A stretch of DNA of 64,000 bases from Mytilus edulis (GCF_963676685.1 NC_092344.1:45778830-45842829), one strand, 5' to 3'; shown: positions 36,375 to 47,751, counted from the stretch's first letter. Translations and numbers: made by a program. The notes: a model not told the origin generated them from the letters alone.

Positions 36375-39300
36375 ATGGCGGAAGTTGACTTGATAATTGG
36401 TGTTTTGATAATTTTTGTTGTATTTCTATTACTTCTAACAATTATTGCATTGCTTTATGTATCTGGACTTTTCCACACTATTGAAATAGGCACAGGAAAG
36501 CCACCAATAGGACAAGTCACTATAGCATACAAGTTTGTTCGGGGACCTTACAAAGATTCTGGACAATTTTTTACAGAACTTTCAAGTTATTTGAAACCAG
36601 AACAACACTGTTTAGGCATTTTCTATGACGACCCCAAAGTGGTAAGCAGCAAAAAACTAACGTCAAAAGAAAGACACTGCAATTGTCACCTAAGCTGAGA
36701 TTATTGTATAATTTTAACTGAAGTGATGCAGTGGCATTATATTTATCAAAAAAAAAATGGACTAAGCAATAAAAAACCAATAACATGTATAAATTATTTG
36801 TCGGCAATCTCATTAAATTGAAGAAAAAACACCTGGTCAATTAGTTTATCTCTTTAGTAAGACTAAGAGTTGTCCCTAGTCTGGGATTACTCAAAGGCTT
36901 TCGGGTCGATCCGGCCCCACGTCGATCCGGCCCAAGTCGATCCGTCCCACGTCGATCCGGCCCCACGTCGATCCGGCCCATATGTAAAGTCGATCCGGCC
37001 CCAATAAAAAATATATTTATAGGGAACAGAAATAAAGATATATAAATGATGTAATTAATAAATATTTATGATTTTTATTATAATGTAATAGTTGTAGACT
37101 ACGGTAAAAAAGAAAAATCTTCAGATGAGTATAAAACAACTAGATTGATTATGTTTTTATTACAAGTTTTCAAGATTATTGGGTATAATTATAATTAAAA
37201 CAATTCAAACATCAACATTAATCAGCAGTAATTAGCAATTTCTTTCAATTGACTTTGATTCTAACAAGTCTTTCATCTTGTGTAATAACAAATAGTTACA
37301 TACACAACGGTACAAGCCGATCCCCAAGCTGATACATACAAACTTTGTTTTTCTTTTAAGTTCTTAAAATTTCTCAAATTGAGAAATTTTGTTTGATTTG
37401 CCGAATCCTATCTATAAAAGAGAAGACAGAATGCCTGTATTTTTAATATCACAATGGCGTTTCCTTGTGTGGTTTGTCTCCAACATGTTAGACCTCGACA
37501 GCATGCACTTCAGTGTGAGGGATGTTCAAAGTGGCAACACCGTCTATGCAATACTGGTAAGTTTCTAATTTGCCTTTTTTCTTTAATATCATCAAACTGT
37601 AATTTTGTATATAAGTTTTTATATATGAGACAGTATACTATATAGTTTTGTTTCAAATTTCGGAATGTTAATTTGCGTGTTTTTCATGTGTAAAATGGTA
37701 AAAAGCTGAATAGAAAAAGAGTTCAATTAGTTCAATTAGTTCAAATATTTGAATTATATATTTACATCATATATTTGTATTATATGTTTGCATGAAATAT
37801 TTATGTTACATTTTTGCATCATGAATTTGTATTATTTTCATTCTACATTATAAAGACAGATTTTTATTATCCTTTATTTCATTTATAGGAGTATCTCAAC
37901 GTGGTGGCATGTTTATTCCTGGGGTGATTCAACATGTGCATCCATGTGATCCAGGTCTTACCAAGAAGACTGTAGTCAGAGCAAAGGTATATAACAACAC
38001 ATTAATATAATGGTTACTATAATCATCCATAAGAGGCGAATTTAAAGAGGTTTAATTTTTTAGTTCATGTGACTATATATTTATCAAAGTTACTAGGATT
38101 ATAATTTAATACGCCAGATGCCCGTTTCGTCTACATAAGACTCATCAGTGACGCTCAGATCAAAAAAAAGTATTGATTACATATTAAGTTGGGAAAAGTA
38201 ATAGAATGATAAAAAATAGATACAGATTAATAGTTCTTTTTTAGGTAAATATTATATTCTATGTTTATATTTTAGGCTCTTAAAGCAGCAGAAGAACAGC
38301 CGTATGTATCAGCTGGTGACATCGTCGACACAGCAATGGAAGTAGTAAGCGACGACGACTTCAACCTACCCAACCCAGGCTATGTGGAGCGTTCAGTAAA
38401 CAGACTTCGAGAGAAATTGCGTCCAGAGGAACCTAAAGATCTGACTTTTGAGGTAAGAATTATTTATATAAAAAAGAAAACATCAAGCAAAATCGTTATA
38501 TGTAGAACAATTCATAAATTTAATATATTTAATTATTACTGTACTGCCTTTGACATTGAGCATAACCAATACTTCATCAGTAATAATGTTGTACTGCTAT
38601 ATATTGTCTTCAGTTTACTATTGTATTATTATGGGTTTCATCATTTTTCATATCACAATAAATATTTTAAACTATGTAAACCTCTTTCAGATCAACACAG
38701 CATATCTTAAGTGTGATGGGTTTGTTGTTGGTGATATTACAGTCAGAGACAAGCGTCACATCATGTTTGCCACACCAGAGCAGCTGCAACTACTCCAAAC
38801 TGCAAAGAAGTGGTACCTGGATGGTACTTTTAAAGTAGTGAAGAAGCCTTTCTATCAGCTGTTCTCCATCCATGCCTTCATCCAGAAAGACAACTGTATG
38901 AAGCAGATACCTCTACTTACAGACAGCTAACAGTACCACCAACGGCATCACCTCTTCTTCACCAACTCATGAACTACATCAACAGAGCGTGGTTACAGTG
39001 TTCCGTTTGGAGTGTGGCCCAATGGTCAGTGTACCAACTGTCCATCCGGACCAATAATGATGTAGAAGGTATTTAATTTTTTTATATATTATTTACAAAA
39101 CAGTAGAGTTGGTATTTTTGCCAATGAGACAAACATTCAACTGAAGTAAATGAAGAACAGGAAGTAAGCAATTATTGAACTGACAGTCTGATAAACACAT
39201 GATGAATACTTCTATAAAAAAAATATACGAAACTGTTATTAAATATTGTCATCTGCTATATTGATTCTTCTCTGTTATATGTACTAAACATTTGCTTTTA

Positions 39301-42300
39301 TTTTTGAACAGGTTGGCATCGCAGATTCAACGGTAAAGCTAACGGGAAAAAACTACACTTCTACAAGATTGTTCCCGCACTCATCAAAGAAGCCAAGACG
39401 GTTTCCAGACAAGTTCGCCTTGTAGATGAGCAGAGTCTTGCCCGTTGGCAGCGCACAAAGTACCAACGTTCCCAGGGACGCCTCTCTACGCTATGGGAGC
39501 AACTAACAGCCGGTACCATTACCACCTCCTTTGAACTGTATGATGTGTATTATGTGACTACAATGTATATGTTTTATATAACATTTACTTATTATTCTTG
39601 ATGAGCATATATTATACATGTATTGTGTATAATGATCTAGTGCATTTGTTTTTTGATGAGCTAATATTATATATGTGTAGAATGATATAGTGCTTTGGTT
39701 TTTTGATGAGCAAATATTATATGAGCGTATGAAAGTTGCTGTATAACATGTTATTGTAGTGCTGCAAGTGTGACCCCTTTAAGTAAGTGACAGTAAATGA
39801 TTTAAAAGTTATATATATTTATGTGAGTGTCAGAGATAGTGTGTTTGTTAGTATGTATGAAGTTATTGTTATGTTTTAGTAGTGCTGATATTATATTTTA
39901 GAGAGTGAAAACGTGCATTCAGTGTCATTGTTTTGTTATTTTCTTGCAATAAAGAATAATGGATACTCATATAACTTGTTTTTTTTTCTACACACATTCA
40001 AACGGGAAAACCAACGGTCTAATTGACAATATTCAATATTACAAAAATAAAAACCAAGTGCTATAGAAGTCTATGATGTTACCTGAAAAAAATACAATTA
40101 ATTATTATTATATAAACCAACCTATATCAAACTAGACCTTGTTGATTACGTAACTTTAATTAATCAGGATTTGATTTAATTAAGTGATTACAAGTGGCAT
40201 TACCTTAGGGGTCATCCATAATTGTCAACAATTTTCCAAAGTGTACAAAACGTACACTTTTTCAGACCCCCCACCCTCCCTCAAAAAGTGTACATCAACC
40301 ATTTTCAGATTTCAAGACAATTATCAATCATTCTTAATAAAAAGAAGATCCTGTCTATTAAAGTTTAGTTTAATATAGAAATTTGCATTGAAAATAAACT
40401 GAAACATATCTGACTGTTTTATTTGATGACCTCTATCTGTGATGCTTGTGTTTCGTCAGAATAAAGAGTATAAAGATACCATTTTGTTGTTTTGATAATG
40501 TACAATTTCACGTTATTTTCAAACGCATAGATGATAAATGGCTTCATTGCTGTAATTTTGCGGAAACGAAAAAAATTCCGGAAATAAACAAAAAAGTGTA
40601 CAGAAAAAATGTTGATTTTTTAACCCCCTCCCCCCAAGTGTACTTTTTGTACACTTTGGAAAATGGTTGACAATTATGGATGACCCCTTAGTTCACAATC
40701 ATCAGACAATTGTTGAATAAACAAACCAATTATAGACTAATGATTTGATTAACCATCAAGTCATTATGATGAGTTAATTTTTATAGGTTCCAGTAAATAT
40801 GTATTTAGATATTCTGTGTATGAACTAAACAAAATGAAATCGCCAAGACATTCAAAGTTAAAGTTATCATTGAAAATAACTTCATATTTTAAAATATGTT
40901 GAAAGTGCTATACAACCAACGACACATTAACTCTCATTTTCGTATCGATTTAAAATAGTTCTTTAACTGGTACTTCAATACTTCACTTACCTTTTGTCAC
41001 TCATCATCGGACACTTTTTAAAAATTCCATTTATACTGTTGAAATGTGTCACAAATTCCTCCAAAATCAATACAGTTTATTCATATTTTATTATGGGGCC
41101 GGATCGACTTGGGGCCGGATCGACGTGGGACGGATCGACTTGGGCCGGATCGACTTGGGGACGGATTGACTTGGGGCCGGATCGGTTTGGGGCCGGAACG
41201 ACCGGATACCACTCAAAGACAAGCTGGGGTAGTGGGTCGTCAGAACTCGTCCCATATCAAAAGAGTGGATATTTGCCCTCTAAAATAAATGGTATATTTT
41301 GTTGCTTTTAGAGCAGACTGACTGCATTGGATCCATATACAATGTATATATCAGACCCTAATTTGTTAATTTTTCATTTATCATGTTTATCTCTTCATCA
41401 TTAGTTTATCATGTTCATTCATCTACCTGCCACCCTTTACCTGCTCATGTTTGGACAGCTTTAACAGTGACCCATGGAATAGAAATATTCATGATATTTG
41501 CATTCTGTTTTATATAAAAGTTAGAAAGGTTCTAAAGGAATAGAATGTACACCCTTACTTTTGTCAGAGTTTTTGTTATAATTAAGATTGTTTAATTAAA
41601 ATCATCATAAATGGGACTTTCTTCTATTGTAGTGTGCCATTTATATATAGCTTTAATAATTATCAGTTTAGCTCTTGAAATCTTGGAAATAGCCAGGTGA
41701 AATTAGAAAGTTTATTAAATGGAGGTAGACAACAACACATATTATGGGAGATGACATTTGCTATGATCATGATGATACAACAAGGCCATTAAAAAGAATA
41801 TGAATGTTTGCCCTAAAAAAATGTTTGCCAGAAAATAGCTGTCTACTCAAAATCTTTTATTGGCTTGATTTGAAAAAGTTATTTTTTTAATCAGATCAGC
41901 ATCATTCACTAAGACTAAAAAACATCTGACACTTCAATTTCTCTTTGTCAAAATAAAAAAAGAAAATGCCTACCTACCTACCCATTGTCTCTACCTTTCG
42001 GTAGGGTTTGGGCAAACCAAAATAATTTTAAGTGTGGCCCAAATGTACTTATTAACATTTATAATTCTATAGCATGTGAGTTTATTCTTGAATGCTTGTG
42101 GTGTTCTTTTCAGGTACCAAAAGATGAATGTCGCTATGCAGTTGGTGGGATGATAGCTAAGAACGATGATACTCCAGATGAAGAACAGAAGAAATACCTT
42201 ATTGGTGAAGGATACAAAATATTTAAATTGCCAACAGTCTCCTATGCTGTTAAAACAGATTTTCCATACATAAGCTACATGTCAATAATTCTTGCAGTGT

Positions 42301-43905
42301 TTAGAGTTTATCCTAAACTTTCAAAATATGTAAAGGTATGATATACAAACAATGTACATGTGCATATACATGCTTAATTTTATGGAATAATTTTAGATTT
42401 ATTATTCTTTATATTCTGTTGGTTAAATTTCTATACTGATAAATGTTATTCCTTGATGGGCTGTTGACTCTTCACTCTATCAAGTGTCTGAGTGAACAAT
42501 TATTATTTACTTGTCTGGAAAACAATTATCATAGCTACAACTTCCAAACTTTTGTCAGACTTTCTGTGTAATTAAAATTTCACTACAAGTAGTCATGCTT
42601 GTACATGTGCAACAAACATTTTACTGGCTCTCATTGACAAACTGGTATAAACTGACCAAAGGTTATATATTATATATATTACTTGATTTATTTCACCTGA
42701 CTGGGCGGGGTTTAACCGGTTCGCTTATATAAGACCAGTCCATCTATAGACAGGTGTGTGGGTGTAAACTCATCAATGAAGTGTCCAGTTATTCATCCCA
42801 TATCATACACTCTGAGTGACTCATGTCATTAGTATATCCATTTGGTGACACTGATAGGTGATTAGAAGTCAATTATAATTATAACGGCCATCGTCCTTAT
42901 CACACACATCTTCAAATAGACTGTCTTTATGCAAATTAAAAAGTAAGCTCCAGGGGGACCCCCAATCAGTTGAAATAACATTGGTAATACATGTAGCATG
43001 AGGTAGATACTGTAATTTTACCGATGTTCATGTTCATGATGTAATGTTGAATTAAGATCAAATGGCAGGGCCGCAGGAGAGGAAGTATATTTTTATTTTG
43101 ATTTACATTCAAGTGTAATTCAAATTTCAATTTTGGAATGTCCAAACTCGGAATTCTTCTTCCATATACTGCCCACATTCAACTTTCTAAATATACTGGC
43201 AAATTAATTCTATGAAATTAAGATATTTGCTCATGTAGGTATATTTTTTTTTAATCATTTCAGGAAAAGAAATTATGTGCCCATCCATTTCTAGAAATAT
43301 ATGAAGATTCAAAAATCCACTTTATGGCACCATTAGCCAAACAGAATGAGTTTTATGTGGAAGAAGCAGCAGAGATTACGATGGAAGATGGAGAGGATCT
43401 GGATGATTCTATGTCAGCAGAAAACAGCTCATACGGAGGAAGTGTATCTCGCAGTGAATTCTCCGTGGCAACCAGTTATATGGGAAGTATAATTGAGGAT
43501 TCAGATGATGAAGATGAGGATCTTTTGAGATTAGATGAAGTTAAGGAAGAACCATCAGAGACACCCATTAAAGAAATAGATGTAAATGATTCTGCTGATT
43601 CTGCTGAAAGGGAGGTTACTCTTGATGATATTCAGAAAGTTGTCTTGCCAGAGTTATCTTTACCTGAAGATATCACAACGAGCATGGCAAGCTTTCCGGA
43701 TTCTGGTTTTAGCTCTGAGCAAGTTATATCCCCTGAAATTAGTCCCATGAAAAAGGAGGAAGTCACTGATGCTAAGATTGATGATGTTCAAAACTTAAAT
43801 GCCATGAAAATAGATGCCATGAAAAAGGAGGCTAGTCAAGAATCTTTTGATGGAAATGATTCCTCCTCCTCATTTGAAGTTATAGATGATAAAACTGAGT
43901 TGTGA
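36375..43905 (+). CDS. TEX264: TEX264, ER-phagy receptor, three exons
   Basis: TEX264 is a single-pass ER membrane protein that binds LC3/GABARAP and delivers ER to autophagosomes; it also helps repair of DNA-protein crosslinks. Exons are 36375-36641, 42114-42335 and 43264-43905, all in phase 0, giving 376 residues (human 313). Residues 5-28 are a strong membrane segment (DLIIGVLIIFVVFLLLLTII). The GyrI-like domain follows, with TVAYKF-like TIAYKFVRGPY, YDDPKVVPKDECRYAVG across the first exon join, and EKKLCAHPFLEIYEDSKIHF at the second. The C-terminal part is acidic and Ser-rich and ends with SSSSFEVIDDKTEL: FEVI (residues 367-370, 43873-43884) is a LIR motif where human TEX264 has FEEL. The start codon has A at -3 and G at +4. 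The first intron holds a DNA transposon. It lies 6 kb downstream of MTMR14, another autophagy gene. Confidence 0.96.
36897..37002. repeat. Left end of the MULE: six GTCGATCCGGCCC units
   Basis: Units begin at 36905, 36921, 36936, 36951, 36967 and 36989, so they are spaced 15, 15, 16 or 22 bases. One unit has CGTCCC in place of CGGCCC. A spacing of 15-16 bases is about one and a half helical turns. They are likely binding sites for the transposase. Confidence 0.9.
37454..39601 (+). pseudogene. MULE-type transposase gene with zinc-finger N-terminus, internally deleted
   Basis: Exons: 37454-37556, 37889-37986, 38276-38452, 38691-39068 and 39312-39601. Exon 1 encodes a PHD-like zinc finger start (CVVCLQHV, then CEGCSKWQHRLC). 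Exon 2 (RGGMFIPG, HVHPCDPG) resembles the end of a FLYWCH-type finger whose first half is missing. Exon 4 has the MULE start, WYLDGTFKVVKKPFYQLFSIHAF, with the probable first catalytic Asp; it then runs into a stop at 38928-38930. Right after it, in another frame, comes the C-terminal part (NRAWLQCSVWSVAQWSVY, then RTNNDVEGWHRRFNGKA across the last intron). The stretch that should carry the second catalytic Asp and the CHW-type region is absent, so the core was deleted. AATAAA at 39948-39953 may end the transcript. Exon borders are good, so the gene was recently functional or is still transcribed. Confidence 0.85.
40208..40687. mobile_element. MITE with GGGGTCATCCATAATTGTCA ends and TTA target duplication
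   Basis: The left end GGGGTCATCCATAATTGTCA and the complement of the right end are identical over that length and continue as 'acaattttccaaagtgtac' with small differences. TTA flanks both ends (40205-40207, 40688-40690), as expected of PIF/Harbinger elements. The body is noncoding. It lies inside the MULE, downstream of its gene. Confidence 0.85.
41095..41210. repeat. Right end of the MULE: seven GGGCCGGATCGAC units
   Basis: Seven units in inverted orientation to the left end run without spacer changes, about 15-16 bases apart; the last three are diverged (ACGGATTGAC, CCGGATCGGT, CCGGAACGAC). The short ORFs rich in GADRLG/GSTWAG repeats across this zone come from the repeat and are not genes. 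Confidence 0.9.
43873..43884 (+). other. TEX264: LC3-interacting region (LIR) FEVI of TEX264
   Basis: The codons give Phe-Glu-Val-Ile preceded by four Ser and followed by two Asp. This fits the core LIR rule (aromatic, two residues, aliphatic) with upstream Ser residues that could be phosphorylated to strengthen binding. It sits 7 residues from the C-terminus, much nearer the end than in the human protein. Confidence 0.8.
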
Positions 43906-44562
43906 TTAATGTTTATTAATTGTTTATTTTGTTGATTTGGGAACATTGTTAAAGTACTGGTTAATTTTTGTATGCATTCATTTCACTTTGTTTACACATT
44001 TTTATGTATTCATTTTTTTTCTTTTTGGCAACTTGAAATGTATAGGATTAAAGTTGTAAATAATTATTAAGGGATATATTTGTTGCAAGATCTTTTGTAG
44101 TATCCCTCCAAAAAAAGATAGACTGAATACTTCACTCAGATGCTTTAAGTTATCATTTAAAAAAAATATATATTTGTAACATTTGTATTCAAACTTTTTG
44201 TAAAAATTACACATTTTTAAGCAATGAATTTTGAAAAGATGCACAATACCGCACAATAATATATAAGCAGAGAATTGTGGTTAATTTTGCCAGAGTTTGT
44301 ATCAAATGTATTCTTTTTCCTTTGTTTATACTCTTTTTCTATTAACTTTTATGTATAATAACATTATACAAAAGTCAGGGTATCAAAAATGTGATTTGGG
44401 CAGGAACTTGAGTACATTTAAACGCAGCTTGTTGAAGGAATTGAAAAGAACTAATCTTTTTAAGTATGATGGCATTGGTCCCATCAAAGTCCTTACAAAT
44501 GTACATGTATGTACATGTACATTGCAGACATTTAGACCAAAAGTGTTGGGATTTTCTCATTA
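43906..44562 (+). other. TEX264 3' untranslated region
   Basis: AT-rich noncoding sequence directly after the TEX264 stop. The ORFs of 70-90 codons in it have no coding character. It leads into the short tandem array with polyadenylation-like hexamers at 44566-44674. Confidence 0.55.
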
Positions 44563-44565
44563 TTC

Positions 44566-44674
44566 CATTCATAGTTAAAATAATGTGCATTCATAGTTAA
44601 AATAAAGTGCATTCATGGTTAAAATACAGTGCATTCATAGTTATAATACAGTGCATTCAAAAATAAAATAAAGT
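44566..44674 (+). repeat. 22-bp tandem repeat carrying polyadenylation-like hexamers
   Basis: CATTCATAGTTAAAATA(A/C) recurs at 44566, 44588, 44610, 44632 and 44654, spaced 22 bases. The units carry AATAAT, AATAAA (44601-44606), AATACA, AATACA and then two overlapping AATAAA (44662-44672). They lie 660-770 bp after the TEX264 stop, so they are candidate poly(A) signals of that gene. A GT-rich stretch (GTGCTGTACGTGTGTC) follows, as downstream elements do. Confidence 0.75.
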
Positions 44675-46573
44675 TATTAAATTCAGAGTGCTGTACGTGT
44701 GTCTTCCTGTTTCAGAAAAGTACCTTCATGATTTGTAAATTATAACGGAGATGTAACATATGTTATTTGGAGGTTGTAGTCGGAATAGATATATAGGGCA
44801 AGATTTTTAAGAGATAATGTACTTTTATAAATTATAAAAAGAAAAATAATACTTTTTTTCTTTCATATTCTACATTAAAGTAAAAATGGTAGATTTGCAA
44901 TAATATCAAAGTAACACAAGTACAAGTTATACCCCTGCTAGATGAATACATGTACATTTATGTGCTTAAGTTACCTACCTTGATCAAATCACTGATTCAG
45001 TGAATCATAAACTGTTCTTTTATATTTCTAAATTATTTTATAACATGCCTGTCCAGAAGTTAGAAACCTTGTTATTGGTTGTCTTTGTCATATTGTGATG
45101 TGATTTTTGTGATTTTGGGTAATTTTGGGTAATTTTGTGTTTATCATGTTTTTGGTAGATTGTTAATAGTCTGCTAGATTTTTTTGTTCTAGGCTGGATA
45201 ATTAAGAGCTTGTCTTATTGTATAGACGCCTGTTTATTGTTATAAAATGTGACCTCTAGATGTTTATCTAATTATTTGTTTTGTTCACTTGTTGTCTTAT
45301 TTATGTGGGCCCCATTGCCACATCTTCTTTGATTTATATTTGAATACTTACATTAGATAATATCTCTAATATTTCCAGATTTCATACATGATTTATACTG
45401 AATAATAAAATAAGCAAATTATCAAAGATGGTGGCCTCAAAGAATGCTCTTTTGTATGCCAAATTAACAATTGTTTTCTACCCTAATTTGCCTTTCTATC
45501 CTAGAAAGTGAGAGGGTGTTATTCATGCATTTGTATTTAGTTTATGGTCTTGGGAAAAAATGATATATCAGATTACCTCCCCTATGTGGTTAACAGACAT
45601 ATCTATTAGTAACAGACCAATGATAAGTTTAAGTCCCATGTAGTATTTATTAAGAGTTTTTGTAAAAAAAGTAATCTTACAAAACAGTTGGCTGCAAGAA
45701 GTACAAAAGACAAATGGCATTCTGACTTTTCTGACACTGAATTTTGTTCACATTTGTTGTGTTTCTTTAAGTGAACAGGGGATGCAAACATTGTTTTCTC
45801 TTGGTTTAAAGACAAAATATGTAATCCTTTTCCCCTTTCCATCCCCAACTGCAATATAATCCCTGAATTTACTGTCTGGTTAGCTTAATTTCAGACATCT
45901 TTCTACCTGTAATTGTGTACGTGAGACACAGTGTATTTAGGTGAACATTTTTCAGATCCTATTCATACTCTTACTAAAGACAGTATTTTGCGTATTGGTA
46001 TCCTCATACTTGTCAAGAAGACCATATTATTCAGAATTACACAAGTTGTAAAAGTTGAAGCATGAGTTTATCTGTTCCATCTTCAATTATAGACAAAGGG
46101 AGATCACCCAATTCAAAATTTCAGCTTTGTATGTTTCTTTGCTTGATACTATATATTGTTTTATCATAGGTTCACAGTGAAGGATGAAAGATGTCTTTTC
46201 AGCCTGCGCACTTATAAGCACTTTGAAGCACTATCAGTATCATTAATTGCTTTTATTTTTCACTGAATTATTTAGATGTTATATATATATATATATAAGA
46301 TTGTGTTCTATATTTATATGTCTAGCATTTATAGAACTTGGTATGTGGATTATTTTTCATATGGGTTTACATGTTTTATTATTGACATTTATCCTCACCA
46401 ATAATTTGTTATAGCCTTTATCCTATTTTTGTGAATATATTATGTATAAAAGAATTCTGGAAATTCACCTTAATTGTATTGCTATAAATGTTCCAAATAG
46501 ATGTTTCATAAATACTGGAAATTTTGGAATAAAAATATTATTCTAAAATTTTCTCAAACTTTGAATATTTTGC
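44675..46573. other. Intergenic stretch with no recognised gene
   Basis: AT-rich sequence without a supported exon. A short (TA)n run is at 46279-46297. The block 'tgggccccattgccacatcttc' near 45306 resembles the common 'tctcattggca..accacatcttc' repeat end. Confidence 0.5.
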
Positions 46574-46830
46574 CATACCTGCCAACTTTTCAAAATGCCC
46601 ATGGGGGTTTTGCGTGCAAGATGGCTGTCATAGTCCTAAAAAAGCTGCAAGGGGGCCTTCAAATATATTTTAATGTTGTTTTTTGGCTTCTTCATGCTTT
46701 TATAAGCCTAGAGTCATTGTAAAATTAACTGTTTTGTTTAAAATTGTGGACAAAATTGCTCTTTCAAAATTTCAATTTGGGAGCCTCCTTGGGGGAAATC
46801 CCCCGCAAATAGTGACAGTTGGCAGGTATG
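46574..46830. mobile_element. MITE with CATACCTGCCAACT ends and 6-bp target duplication
   Basis: CATACCTGCCAACT (46574-46587) and AGTTGGCAGGTATG (46817-46830) are perfect 14-base inverted repeats. TTTTGC flanks both sides directly (46568-46573, 46831-46836). The 257-bp body is noncoding with 'gggggttttgcg' and 'gggggaaatcccccgcaaa' blocks near the ends. Confidence 0.88.
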
Positions 46831-47470
46831 TTTTGCATATTTATTTTACATGTTAAACTATCATGAGTATTGCTATTTTGATATCAAAATTACATACAGA
46901 CCAGCATATCTCAGTGTCTACGTTTATTTTTCAGCATTTTTCAAACATGCTGCCATGTCCAGATCTAGGAAATGTTAATTGACAATTTAGTAGGGTTTTT
47001 GAATTCAAAATATGAATTTGTAAATGACTGAATTTCTAAAGATTGAAAAATGTGATAAAATATTATGCAGTAACTCTTATGTTTATGTGGGAAAATGTGT
47101 GTTTTCGGATAGCTAGAAGCTTTACACATTTTATCTTGCGAAAACATTTTCTTTATTTATTTGGAAAAATGGACAGTTTGATAACAGGAAATAATTGTAA
47201 TCACACTTTCCTCTAGTTAAGTTTTTACAGTCTTCATTAAAAAAAATTAAAAGTAACAAACTTGAGTTCATTTAAAAATCAATTTGTTTGAATTTTAAGG
47301 AGCACAAGCCTCAAGAATAGGGCTATTTTGTAATCCTTGTATTCCAAAGTAGCAAATTGATCAGTAGTAAGAATTCAAAGTACGAAAATTGATGTTCTTC
47401 CAAGTTTTTCTGAATTCAAAAGTGAAAGAGCATCAAATTATGATGTATTACATTAATTGAAAATGTTAAT

Positions 47471-47751
47471 TTAAGGTGGTACCTAACACTACAGGGAGAT
47501 AACTCTGTAAAATCAGCTAAACGTTTTAATTACGTTGTGTTGTTGAGGGAATATTAAGCTTCTCAATGATCAAAATAAGTGTTTGTCAAACTGCTATATA
47601 ACCAGTGTAATTTTTCTGATAAAACGGTTGGTTCAAATTTTTTGAAATTTTTATATTTTTGTAAAAGGGTCAAAGTTAATACTTTGTCAAAATTTTAAGA
47701 AAATTAAACAAACCAAATTAATTTTAGTTAAAGTGTTGTGTACTACCTTGA
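47471..47751. mobile_element. TTAA-flanked MITE, GGTGGTACC family, copy 3
   Basis: The left border is TTAA (47471-47474) followed by GGTGGTACCTAACACT; the right border has decayed to TTGA (47748-47751) after AGTGTTGTGTACTACC. The body matches the copies at 9688-9967 and 18177-18457. Confidence 0.8.

Larger units (their letters stand above)
36897..41210 (+). mobile_element. MULE-like DNA transposon, 4314 bp, in TEX264 intron 1
   Basis: ACTCAAAG flanks both sides (36889-36896 and 41211-41218), an 8-bp target duplication. The terminal 20 bases, GCTTTCGGGTCGATCCGGCC and the reverse complement of the right end (GGTATCCGGTCGTTCCGGCC), agree at 16 positions. Both ends consist of iterated GTCGATCCGGCCC units, 6 on the left and 7 on the right in opposite orientation. 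Inside is a split gene for a MULE-type transposase (37454-39601) with a polyadenylation signal, and a smaller MITE (40208-40687). MULEs typically make 8-11-bp duplications, which fits. The transposase looks damaged, so this copy is probably not autonomous. Confidence 0.9.

Noticed and set aside
38336..38710. 124-codon ORF starting in the MULE gene
   Set aside because: It is exon 3 read through into its intron; the exon borders explain the conserved part.
41046..41288. Gly/Asp/Arg-repeat ORFs of 80-105 codons
   Set aside because: They are translations of the iterated MULE end units in two frames.
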